Below the pieces are notes generated by a model. It saw only the letters and a program-made list of their open reading frames with translations. It ran no database searches and had not been told where the DNA came from. The position numbers were made by a program, and so were the translations under genes. Positions 1 through 5,865 of a DNA stretch of 5,865 bases are shown in pieces (within the stretch, counting starts at the first letter, position 1; each line of letters opens with the position of its first letter). Source of the stretch: CAZTCJ01 sp964612085 (lineage in GTDB: Bacteria; Pseudomonadota; Alphaproteobacteria; JAJFIK01); the NCBI GenBank assembly GCA_964612085.1, contig CAZTCJ010000146.1, positions 1 through 5,865 of the forward strand. Reading direction: 5' to 3'.

Positions 1-18
1 TCTTCTTCTGGGGATCCC

Positions 19-831
19 ATGACCGCCCTTGACGCCTACCGAGGCAAACTCGCATTGGTAACCGGCGCGGGCGACGGCATCGGCGCCATGCTGGCCAAAG
101 GCTTCGCGGGTGCAGGCATGCGGGTCGTGGTCCAGGATATCCGCGCCGAGGCCGCCGAACGGGTGGCGGGCGAGATCGGGGAGGCCGCCCTGCCCCTCAT
201 CTTCGATGTGAGCGACCGGGAGGCGTGTGTCCAGGCCGCCAACCACTTGAAGAGCCACGGCGCAGCCCTGAACCTCTTATGGATCAATGCCGGCGTGGGC
301 GTCGGCTCGCCGGTGATCGACGGCAAACCGAACGCGGTCGAATGGGGCTTCGGGGTCAATGTGCTGGGCGCGGTCTGGACGGCCCAGGCCTTCCGCCCTC
401 TGATGGACGGCGCGGATGGCTCGCGCCATGTGGGCGTGACCGCGTCCTCCGCCGCCCTGCGTCTGCCCGAAGGCCCCTTTCCGCTTTATGCCACCACCAA
501 GCACGGCACCTTCGCCGTGGCGGAAGCCCTGCGCGGCGAACTGGAACCCGACGGGATCGGCACCACAATCCTTTGCCCCGGTCTTCTGAACACGGATATT
601 TGGGACGGTGCCCGCGCCCGGCCCGAGCGCTTCGGCGGTGTCCGGCGCATGGATCCGGCCATCGCCACCACATGGCGCGAGGCGAAATCGCCAGACCTTA
701 TGTGGCCCCATATCGAACGGGTCGTGGCCCAGGGCGGCGGCTATCTGGTGTGCGCCACCGATGGCGACGCAACCAGGGCTGCCTTCGAGGCCCGCGCCCG
801 CGCCATCGCGGAGTCCATCGTTCAAATCTAG
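19..831 (+). CDS. Classical short-chain dehydrogenase/reductase (SDR), NAD(P)-dependent
   Basis: A 270-residue protein with the full set of classical SDR signatures, so it should be a soluble Rossmann-fold oxidoreductase acting on a hydroxyl/carbonyl substrate. Visible motifs are the TGxxxGIG cofactor loop (T15-G22), an acidic D40 at the end of strand beta-2 (suggesting NAD over NADP), D63 in FDV, N90-A91-G92, the structural N114, the catalytic serine (S144 most likely, 13 residues before the Tyr), Y157-x3-K161, and P187-G188 after beta-6. Length is typical for the family. The ATG is preceded by GGGGA at 10-14, a weak ribosome site. The reading frame is also open back to the window edge, so a longer start cannot be excluded, but the glycine loop lies at the usual distance from this Met. 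The substrate cannot be inferred, and the left neighbour is not visible. It converges on the 828-2099 gene with a 4-bp overlap of stops. Confidence 0.93.
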   Translation: MTALDAYRGKLALVTGAGDGIGAMLAKGFAGAGMRVVVQDIRAEAAERVAGEIGEAALPLIFDVSDREACVQAANHLKSHGAALNLLWINAGVGVGSPVIDGKPNAVEWGFGVNVLGAVWTAQAFRPLMDGADGSRHVGVTASSAALRLPEGPFPLYATTKHGTFAVAEALRGELEPDGIGTTILCPGLLNTDIWDGARARPERFGGVRRMDPAIATTWREAKSPDLMWPHIERVVAQGGGYLVCATDGDATRAAFEARARAIAESIVQI

Positions 832-2099
832 CGGTTCAGCTCGCGCGTCACCTTCAGGAGCGCCGCCGTGCCGTGCCAGGCAAGATCGGTGCGGGTCAAA
901 GGCCAGCCCAGCTTGCCATGGGTATCGCCGGTCATCTGGAACGGATAACCGCCGATGGGCACGTCCGGTTCCGGAAAATCATCGGTTTCGCCGCGCCGCC
1001 ATTGCATGCGCATGACGAAACGCGCCGCCTCGATCATATGGGGCCGGAGCACCTCGGCGCGCGCCTCGTCGCCGCTCTCGCGGGCAAGCGCATGGGCATC
1101 AGCGATGGCCTCGAGCCAAAGCGCCGCGTTCCATAAAGGCCGCCAGCCATTGCGTTTGCCGAAACCGCCGATCCAGCTTTCGTGCCGCGTATCGCCCGGC
1201 ATCCATTGATCGTCCAGGAACGGATCGGTCATGGCCGCGACGCAGGCCGGGATCCAGTCCGCCGGACGCTGGCGGTAGAGATGCAGCAGCGGCTCATTCG
1301 CGTAGTACACGAAGTATTTGCGCCAGCGCGGATCGTAATGGCTCTCGAAATGATCGCAGGCAAAGCGGCCCATGCGCTCCAGGAGATCGAGGAAGCGCGC
1401 GTCCCCGCTGGTCAGATGCAGATGGCCGACGGCCTGGATCACCTGGCCTTTGACAAGCTCGATGCCTTCGAGCACATCGCCCGCCTCGTCGATCCGGCTT
1501 AATAGATGGGTGGTCAGCCCCTTAAGCGTGTCGTCCCAACGAAAGTCCTCCGGCAGAGTGCGTTTCATCTGGGTCAGGGCAAAGACCATGATCGCCGTGC
1601 TGCCCAGATCCTTCAGGCGCAGACCGTAGGGGCCCAGATCGACGAGACTGTCCGAGACATGCTCGATCGCCCAGTCCGCCCCCAGACGGAATTCCTCGCG
1701 GCCGGTCTCGTCATATAGCAGCGCCAGGGTGTAGGCCCCGCCGATCTGGCGGAAAATCGCATCCTCGCTGCGCCAGAACGCGGCATTGGGCGCATAGAGA
1801 GCGCCGAAGGAGCCGTCGAGCCGCTGGGCGCGCAGCAGAAAATACCCGCCCAACGCCGCCGCATAGAGCGGTCCGTCCGCCCCCGCATCGGTTCCGGAAA
1901 GACGCAAGGGCGGGCGCTGGGCGCCCCTGCGGGACAGGACCGCTTTCGGCTTGACGCTCTTGTCCAGAGCGATGGGCGCACCGGTGTCATCTAGCAGCTT
2001 CGGCACGATCTCCGTTTCCGGAATGGTTTCCGTATGCTCCGGCCCGCAAGCGGCAAGACAGGCGGCGGCGAACAGCACACTGAACGTCAGTCGCGCCAT
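828..2099 (-). CDS. Predicted lipoprotein with (alpha/alpha)-barrel-like helical architecture, function unknown
   Basis: A 423-residue protein. The N-terminus is a lipoprotein signal: Arg3, a hydrophobic stretch at 4-17, and lipobox L15-A-A-C18, so the mature protein should begin at Cys18 and be membrane-anchored facing the periplasm. After a linker (about 20-75) the rest reads as repeated amphipathic helical hairpins (for example 76-90, 113-148, 166-203, 213-250, 323-367, 404-420). This resembles six-hairpin (alpha/alpha)6 toroids of glycosidases, polysaccharide lyases and glucuronyl epimerases. Aromatic, His and acidic clusters that could line a cleft include 253-268, 298-320 and 384-408 (GGYPF, DTHGK, TDLAWHG). 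I do not recognise a named family, so the enzyme class is inference from fold style. The start is supported by a G6 run (2106-2111) 6 nt before the ATG. The gene begins 13 bp inside the end of the Memo gene, which suggests translational coupling. Confidence 0.85.
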   Translation of the reverse strand: MARLTFSVLFAAACLAACGPEHTETIPETEIVPKLLDDTGAPIALDKSVKPKAVLSRRGAQRPPLRLSGTDAGADGPLYAAALGGYFLLRAQRLDGSFGALYAPNAAFWRSEDAIFRQIGGAYTLALLYDETGREEFRLGADWAIEHVSDSLVDLGPYGLRLKDLGSTAIMVFALTQMKRTLPEDFRWDDTLKGLTTHLLSRIDEAGDVLEGIELVKGQVIQAVGHLHLTSGDARFLDLLERMGRFACDHFESHYDPRWRKYFVYYANEPLLHLYRQRPADWIPACVAAMTDPFLDDQWMPGDTRHESWIGGFGKRNGWRPLWNAALWLEAIADAHALARESGDEARAEVLRPHMIEAARFVMRMQWRRGETDDFPEPDVPIGGYPFQMTGDTHGKLGWPLTRTDLAWHGTAALLKVTRELNR

Positions 2100-3049
2100 A
2101 TCACGCCCCCCATATAGCCGACCACGCTGTCCATGCCGGACACGAAGCGGCTGTCTTGCCGGTGCACATGGTCGAGACGGTCATGGCCCAGACGGCGCAT
2201 AAGGATCATGAAGACGCTGAGCGGCACTTCTCCGCAGATGGAATAAGCACCGTCCTTTACCAAGGCATGGAGGCCGTCCGCATCGAGAGCGGTGATCTTT
2301 TCCAGCATGGCGGTATCGTCGCGCGCGGCCGCCCAAGGCGGCGCGTAATGGGTCAGATCCGTGGTGCCGATCACGAGCACCCGCTCACCCGCCGCCTCCA
2401 GCTCCGCGATCACAGTCGCCAAGGCATCGGCGATCCGCTCCGCTGTCGCCAGATCGAAATCGGGATAAGCGGTCTTTTCATGGTCGAAAAAGGACAGTGC
2501 CACCAGCTCCGCATCGGGGGCCAGATGGTGCAGAAACGGCAATTGCATTTCGGACGGATGGGCGAGCTTGTGCTGAAACGCCTCCAGATCGCCCGCCAGA
2601 TCCTCCGGCAGCAGAACGGTCAGGCGCTCGGCAATCTCCGGCCGCACGGCGATCTCCGCCCCCGGCAAGGCCCAGGGCCCGCCGGTCCAGACAGCGGCGC
2701 GTGCCCCCACATCCCCATGGCTCGGCGCCAGCAGGATCACCACATCGGGCGGTTCGATCCGGGCAAAGACATCCGCCGCAGCCGCACCTGAGGCAAAAAG
2801 CGACGCGTGGGGCGTAACGATGCCGCGCGCGGGCCGGCGCTCCGTCACGCCTGTCTCCGCGATCAGCCTGGCGACCATGCGCTCGCGGGTTTCCGGAATA
2901 TTCGGATACCAATGAACATGGCGTAACGGCTCCCGGATCGCCGGTCCGGTTTCCGCGCCGTTCTCAGATACGGCGGCCTGCTCCGCACCGCCATCGCAGG
3001 CGGCAAGGCCAAGCAGAACGAGACACAAGGCAGTGCGGAGAAGGATCAT
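2087..3049 (-). CDS. Memo-family protein (AmmeMemoRadiSam protein B-like) with a lipoprotein signal
   Basis: A 320-residue protein of the Memo family, structurally related to class III extradiol (LigB-type) dioxygenases. The four residues matching the human MEMO1 pocket are present: H81 (VTPHAS), H111 (APSHGD), H234 (TTDLTHY) and C272 (SICGEVP). The family motif H164-P-S-E-M-Q-L-P-F (compare EHS.E.QLPF) is also kept, so the site looks intact. Human MEMO1 is reported to bind redox metals; the bacterial role is unknown. Unusually, residues 1-18 form a lipoprotein signal with lipobox L15-A-A-C18, predicting an exported, membrane-anchored protein; Asp19 would mean inner-membrane retention under the enterobacterial Lol rule. 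The ATG at 3049 is chosen because AAGGGGG lies 7 nt upstream and the signal peptide starts there; the frame stays open to 3331, but that stretch overlaps the P450 gene and looks non-coding. It begins 14 bp after the P450 stop. No AMMECR1 or radical SAM gene is in the window. Confidence 0.92.
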   Translation of the reverse strand: MILLRTALCLVLLGLAACDGGAEQAAVSENGAETGPAIREPLRHVHWYPNIPETRERMVARLIAETGVTERRPARGIVTPHASLFASGAAAADVFARIEPPDVVILLAPSHGDVGARAAVWTGGPWALPGAEIAVRPEIAERLTVLLPEDLAGDLEAFQHKLAHPSEMQLPFLHHLAPDAELVALSFFDHEKTAYPDFDLATAERIADALATVIAELEAAGERVLVIGTTDLTHYAPPWAAARDDTAMLEKITALDADGLHALVKDGAYSICGEVPLSVFMILMRRLGHDRLDHVHRQDSRFVSGMDSVVGYMGGVIWRD

Positions 3050-3056
3050 GACCTGT

Positions 3057-3063
3057 CCCCCTT
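3057..3063 (-). promoter_or_regulatory. Shine-Dalgarno site that fixes the Memo gene start
   Basis: On the minus strand the sequence reads AAGGGGG and ends 7 nt before the ATG at 3049. It fills most of the 14-bp gap after the P450 stop codon. This purine run, together with the lipoprotein signal starting at that ATG, rules out the much longer upstream reading frame as the real gene. Confidence 0.7.
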
Positions 3064-4473
3064 CTATGCGCGCGGGCTCAGGGTCATGGGCATGCCGCCC
3101 TTGGGCCGCAAGGACACAAGACCCACCGGCACGATGTCGTGGCCGGACACAGGGTCCAGCCGGAAGGCCCGCGCGATCATGGCCAGCACCAGGGTGCCTT
3201 CCATCATGGCGAAACCTGAGCCGATGCAACTGCGCGGTCCTGCGTTGAACGGAATATAGGCGAAGCGGTGGCGCGCCTTGACGGCTTCCGGCGCGAAACG
3301 GGCCGGGTCGAAACGCTCCGGCTCGTCCCACAGGGTTTCATGCCGGTGCAGGGCAAAGGGACTGACGATGACCACCGTTCCCTTGCGGATCGTCTCACCG
3401 GCAACCTCGTCCGGGCCCAGCGCCACCCGGTCGAAGGTCGGCACCGGGGGATAGAGCCGCATGGTCTCTTCCAGCACCTGACGGGTGAAGGGAAGTTTCG
3501 AGACCATGTCGCCCGCCTCTTCGCCAGCGCCGAAAACCGCGTCGGCTTCCGCGCGGATCCGCTCCGCCAGGGACGGATATTCCGAGAGCACATAAAACGC
3601 CCAGGTGAGCGCGACCGCCGTCGTCTCGTGCCCCGCCGCCAGGAAGGTGATCAGATTGCTTTTCAGGTCCTCATCGGACATGGACCGGCCGGTCTCCTGG
3701 TCGCGGGCTCGGATCATCAGGCTCAGGAAATCGTCCGGCGGATTGGGATCGGCATGGCGGGCGGCGATGATCCCTTCCACAATATCATTGATACGGCGCA
3801 GGACCGGGCGCACACGGACGGTTTTTTCACGCGGGATCCAGGCCGGCAGGTCCAGGATGTCCACCAGATCGGGACGCACGAAAATGTCCAGATAGTCGGT
3901 CACGCCCTGGCCCAGGGCCCGGTAGTCCACATCCAGTTTCGCGAACAGGGAATGGCACAGAATGTCCAGGGTGAGGTCCATCATCTCCTCATGGAGATCG
4001 ATGGCCGCGCCCGGCCCTTGCGCGCGCCAGGCCGCCAGGCGCTCGTTGACGACACCGGCCATGAGCGGCGCCAGCGCTGACAGCCGCCGGCCATGGAAGG
4101 CGGGTTGCAGCACCCGGCGCTGCCAGGCCCAATCCTCGCCTTCCGCCGTCAGGATGCCGTTGCCCAGGACAGGCTTGAGCGCCCGCTGCTGCATGGGCGC
4201 CTTGCCGTAATTGGCCGCATTGGCCGACAGAACCTGGCGCAGCCCATCGGGATCGTTGAGATAGAGGATGTCGTAGAGCCATGACTTGGCGCGCACCACG
4301 CGCTCCCGGTAGGCGCGCGCGGGCAGGATGGCCAGGGTGTTTTCACGGACCGTTCGAAGCAATTCGAAAAGAGACAGTGACTCTTCCCGGGGCTCATAAC
4401 CGGCCAGATGCCCCGACCGGGGCTCATCCGGCCCGGGCGCCCACGTCTCTTCCCATTGCGCAGTGCGGTCCAT
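3064..4473 (-). CDS. Cytochrome P450 (soluble, bacterial)
   Basis: A 469-residue haem-thiolate monooxygenase with all core P450 motifs: C-helix W115-x3-R119, I-helix oxygen-binding A280-G-H-E-T-T285, K-helix E336-T-M-R339 followed by LYPPVP, PERF at 385-388, and the haem loop F409-NAGPRSC416-IG with Cys416 as axial ligand. There is no N-terminal membrane anchor and no fused reductase, so it should be cytosolic and need separate ferredoxin/flavodoxin partners, which are not in this window. The haem-loop and K-helix wording (ETMRLYPP, GPRSCIG.FAMMEG) resembles the CYP4/CYP102-like group rather than camphor-type P450s, hinting at a lipid-like substrate; this is only suggestive. The ATG at 4473 is preferred because AAGGGGG lies 11 nt upstream. 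A TTG at 4515 would add 14 residues, but it has no good ribosome site and would run into the promoter-region dyad. First gene of the three-gene minus-strand unit. Confidence 0.95.
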   Translation of the reverse strand: MDRTAQWEETWAPGPDEPRSGHLAGYEPREESLSLFELLRTVRENTLAILPARAYRERVVRAKSWLYDILYLNDPDGLRQVLSANAANYGKAPMQQRALKPVLGNGILTAEGEDWAWQRRVLQPAFHGRRLSALAPLMAGVVNERLAAWRAQGPGAAIDLHEEMMDLTLDILCHSLFAKLDVDYRALGQGVTDYLDIFVRPDLVDILDLPAWIPREKTVRVRPVLRRINDIVEGIIAARHADPNPPDDFLSLMIRARDQETGRSMSDEDLKSNLITFLAAGHETTAVALTWAFYVLSEYPSLAERIRAEADAVFGAGEEAGDMVSKLPFTRQVLEETMRLYPPVPTFDRVALGPDEVAGETIRKGTVVIVSPFALHRHETLWDEPERFDPARFAPEAVKARHRFAYIPFNAGPRSCIGSGFAMMEGTLVLAMIARAFRLDPVSGHDIVPVGLVSLRPKGGMPMTLSPRA

Positions 4474-4484
4474 GGTCCTATCGT

Positions 4485-4491
4485 CCCCCTT
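4485..4491 (-). promoter_or_regulatory. Shine-Dalgarno site supporting the P450 ATG at 4473
   Basis: On the minus strand AAGGGGG lies 11 nt before the ATG at 4473. The same AAGGGGGAC string precedes the Memo gene. The spacing is slightly long, but the alternative TTG start at 4515 has only a weak purine stretch upstream, so this site favours the shorter 469-residue protein. Confidence 0.55.
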
Positions 4492-4502
4492 CTTGCCTCG
4501 CT

Positions 4503-4531
4503 TATTTACGGGCAAATTGACTCATCGTCAG
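4503..4531 (-). promoter_or_regulatory. Candidate sigma70-type promoter for the P450-Memo-lipoprotein unit
   Basis: Read on the minus strand, CTGACG (4531-4526; 4 of 6 matches to TTGACA) is followed after 17 bp by TAAATA (4508-4503; a weak -10). A start near 4496 would give a short leader before the P450 ribosome site. The elements are individually weak. Support comes from the ideal spacing, the relatively AT-rich setting and the divergent gene arrangement. No other good candidate was found in the 147-bp gap. Confidence 0.3.
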
Positions 4532-4537
4532 CCCGTA
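4507..4537. repeat. Nested inverted repeat in the divergent promoter region (possible operator or hairpin)
   Basis: Outer arms TACGGGC (4507-4513) and GCCCGTA (4531-4537) are perfect 7-bp complements. Inside them TGAC (4518-4521) and GTCA (4527-4530) form a second perfect pair around a 5-nt loop, with only AAAT (4514-4517) left as an asymmetric bulge. The element sits between the divergent P450 and sspB genes and overlaps TTGACT (4517-4522, a 5/6 match to a -35 box on the plus strand) and the minus-strand candidate -35. It could be a repressor/activator site or an RNA stem in a leader. No run of T follows on either strand, so a terminator is unlikely. Confidence 0.5.
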
Positions 4538-4620
4538 TTACCCTAAGATACGAGATAACCGCTCCGCGACCGGTCAGGGCCACCCATGGCCTTGCGTCGC
4601 GATGGATAATCGGAGTGCCG

Positions 4621-5145
4621 ATGGCCAAGGATTACATGCGATACGATCTGCTGGCGCAGGATGCCCTGCGCGGCGTGGTTCGTATGGCGCTCGAACGGGT
4701 TCAGGAACAAGGGAGCCTGCCGGGCACCCACCATTTCTACATTGTCTTCGTCACGTCGTTTGACGGCGTGGAAATGCCGGACAGTCTGCGGGAGCGCTAC
4801 CCGACGGAAATGCCGATCATTCTCCAGCACCAGTTCTGGGACCTGGAAGTGGCGGACGACCATTTCGCCGTCTCCCTGAGTTTCGAGAAACTGCCCCAGC
4901 GCCTGGTGATCCCGTTCAAGGCGATCCGCGCCTTTTCCGACCCCAGCGTCCAGTTCGCCATGCAGTTCCAGGTGGAAGGCCAAGCCCAGCTCGCGCCCGC
5001 CGAGACGACGGCCTTTCCCGCCCGCGATCCGGACGAGGATGGCGAGGCGGCACCGGACGACGCGCCCGAGGCCTCCGACGAGGACAGCCCGTCCGACGGC
5101 AAGACCGGTGAAGTGGTCTCGCTCGACGCCTTCCGCAAAAAGTGA
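4621..5145 (+). CDS. sspB: SspB-family ClpXP protease adaptor (alphaproteobacterial type)
   Basis: A 174-residue cytosolic protein recognised as the alphaproteobacterial form of SspB, which tethers ssrA-tagged and other substrates to the ClpX unfoldase. The N-terminal dimerisation/substrate-binding domain spans about residues 1-122, beginning YMRYDLLAQDALRGVV and continuing through the HHFYIVFVT, PIILQHQFWDL and LVIPFKAI strands. A low-complexity acidic, Ala/Pro-rich linker follows (about 123-162). The protein ends in a short conserved tail (GEVVSLDAFRKK, 163-174), the expected ClpX-docking peptide. This domain-linker-tail layout and length are typical. The ATG at 4621 is chosen for its GGAG site ending about 5 nt upstream; the frame is open further back to 4408, but that part runs into the P450 gene and lacks family similarity. 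It lies upstream of fumC in the same orientation, 128 bp apart, so co-transcription is possible but not shown. Confidence 0.93.
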   Translation: MAKDYMRYDLLAQDALRGVVRMALERVQEQGSLPGTHHFYIVFVTSFDGVEMPDSLRERYPTEMPIILQHQFWDLEVADDHFAVSLSFEKLPQRLVIPFKAIRAFSDPSVQFAMQFQVEGQAQLAPAETTAFPARDPDEDGEAAPDDAPEASDEDSPSDGKTGEVVSLDAFRKK

Positions 5146-5273
5146 CCGGCTGAAATCCCGCCCTTGGCCCTCTTGCGCGCCGGTCCGATTGCACTGACGC
5201 GCTCACTTGCCCTATGACACGGACGCAAACGCCCCTAGCGGGCCAAACGCCGATCCTTGCGGGAGAACACGCC
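5146..5273 (+). promoter_or_regulatory. sspB-fumC intergenic region with a weak candidate fumC promoter
   Basis: The 128-bp gap is large enough for a separate promoter. The best pair I see is TTGCAC (5189-5194) and TATGAC (5213-5218) with an 18-bp spacer, a poor -35 and a moderate -10. The fumC ribosome site GGGAGAA (5261-5267) lies shortly before the ATG at 5274. A small GCCC/GGGC hairpin at 5231-5243 has only a 4-bp stem and no T run, so I do not call a terminator for sspB. Confidence 0.3.
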
Positions 5274-5865
5274 ATGAGCACCAGAACGGAACAGGATTCC
5301 TTCGGCCCCCTAGACGTGCCAGCGGACAAATATTGGGGCGCCCAGACCCAGCGCTCCCTGGGCAATTTCAAGATCGGCACCGAGACCATGCCCGCGCCGC
5401 TCATCCGCGCGCTGGGCATCGTCAAGCGCTCGGCGGCCGTCGCCAACAAGAGCCTCGACAATCTGGAGTCCCATATCGCCGATGCCATCATCAAGGCCGC
5501 CGATCAGGTGATCGCGGGCGAGCTCGACGATCATTTCCCCCTGGTGGTCTGGCAGACGGGCTCGGGCACCCAAAGCAATATGAACGCCAACGAGGTGATC
5601 TCGAACCGGGCGATCGAAATCCTGGGCGGCACCATGGGCTCGAAGGATCCGGTGCACCCGAACGATCACTGCAACCGTTCTCAGTCGTCGAACGACACTT
5701 TCCCGACGGCCATGCATATCGCCGCGGCGGAGGAAATCTCCAACCGTCTTATTCCGGCCCTGGAGCATCTCCAAAAAGCGCACGAGCAAAAGCTACAGGC
5801 CTGGGGCAATATCAACAAGATCGGCCGCACCCGCACGCTCGAGGACACCCCGTCCGTGCGCGGCA
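5274..5865 (+). CDS. fumC: Class II fumarate hydratase, 5' part (runs off the window)
   Basis: The first 197 codons of an enzyme usually about 460 residues long, which interconverts fumarate and L-malate in the TCA cycle as a cytosolic iron-independent homotetramer. The start has the expected FGPLDVPADKYWGAQTQRS segment (10-28). Active-site region A is present (T95-GSGTQSNMNANEV, with S98 and T100 matching E. coli numbering), as are HPNDH (128-132) and region B SQSSNDTFPTAMHIA (136-150). A good ribosome site (GGGAGAA) precedes the ATG. Odd: after KIGRT (182-186) the sequence no longer follows the family. The expected H-x-Q-D-A-T-P-L-T-L-G reads R-T-L-E-D-T-P-S-V-R-G, so R187 replaces the residue matching E. 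coli His188. The frame is intact and there is no net insertion before it. Either the final bases are unreliable or the copy is altered. Identity as fumC is firm from residues 1-186. Confidence 0.93.
   Translation, partial: MSTRTEQDSFGPLDVPADKYWGAQTQRSLGNFKIGTETMPAPLIRALGIVKRSAAVANKSLDNLESHIADAIIKAADQVIAGELDDHFPLVVWQTGSGTQSNMNANEVISNRAIEILGGTMGSKDPVHPNDHCNRSQSSNDTFPTAMHIAAAEEISNRLIPALEHLQKAHEQKLQAWGNINKIGRTRTLEDTPSVRG

Noticed and set aside
225..1136. 303-codon plus-strand open frame across the SDR end and the lipoprotein 3' end
   Set aside because: It is extremely Arg/Pro-rich, overlaps two well-supported genes in other frames, and has no domain signature.
2156..2791. 211-codon plus-strand open frame
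   Set aside because: It is antisense to the Memo gene, which carries all its pocket residues. The translation is Gln/Arg/His-rich with no motif.
3050..3331. Upstream extension of the Memo gene by 94 codons
   Set aside because: It lies entirely over the P450 3' end in another frame, is Arg/Gly/Pro/His-rich with no domain character, and would bury the clear ribosome site and lipoprotein signal at 3049.
3268..4080. 270-codon plus-strand open frame
   Set aside because: It is antisense to the P450 core including the I-helix and ExxR regions, has Arg/Gly/His-rich composition, and shows no recognisable motif or ribosome site. It is a typical GC-rich shadow.
4568..4575. 8-bp palindrome GACCGGTC upstream of sspB
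   Set aside because: It is an isolated short palindrome in GC-rich DNA with no repeat elsewhere in the window, so it is expected by chance.
4605..4610. GATAAT as a -10 box for sspB
   Set aside because: It matches 5 of 6 bases, but there is no -35 at 16-18 bp upstream and the start would fall about 5 bases before the ATG, removing the ribosome site.
4408..4620. Longer start for sspB
   Set aside because: The extra 71 codons overlap the P450 5' end and the promoter region and have no SspB similarity. The ATG at 4621 has a GGAG site at good spacing.
5231..5243. Hairpin as a terminator after sspB
   Set aside because: The stem is only 4 bp (GCCC/GGGC) with a 5-nt loop and is followed by mixed sequence instead of a T run.

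Overview
This GC-rich window is most likely from an alphaproteobacterium. The best evidence is an alphaproteobacterial-type SspB (ClpXP adaptor) gene lying directly upstream of a class II fumarase gene (fumC). I cannot place it below class level from the sequence alone.

Layout: (1) Positions 19-831 (+) encode a complete classical short-chain dehydrogenase/reductase. (2) Positions 828-4473 (-) hold a compact three-gene unit. In transcription order it is a soluble cytochrome P450 (4473-3064), a Memo-family protein carrying a lipoprotein signal (3049-2087), and a second lipoprotein of about 420 residues that looks like an all-helical (alpha/alpha) barrel enzyme (2099-828). The P450 and Memo genes are 14 bp apart and the Memo and second lipoprotein genes overlap by 13 bp, so all three are probably co-transcribed. 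The unit converges on the SDR gene, and the two stop codons share the palindrome CTAG. (3) Positions 4474-4620 form a divergent intergenic region with a nested inverted repeat and candidate promoter elements. (4) Positions 4621-5145 (+) encode SspB, followed after 128 bp by the 5' part of fumC (5274 to the window end).

The conserved right-hand genes are housekeeping: SspB delivers ssrA-tagged and other substrates to ClpXP, and FumC is a TCA-cycle enzyme. The left-hand genes look accessory. The most unusual point is the P450 / exported Memo / helical-barrel lipoprotein unit. Memo proteins are usually seen as cytosolic members of the AMMECR1-Memo-radical SAM set, but here neither partner is nearby, the protein carries a lipobox, and all four Memo pocket residues (three His, one Cys) are kept. 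A second point to check is the end of fumC: the last dozen or so codons depart from the near-invariant GRTH..DATP segment, including His to Arg at the position equivalent to E. coli His188. This may be a sequence or assembly problem at the edge.

I found no tRNA, rRNA, CRISPR array, insertion sequence or convincing intrinsic terminator.
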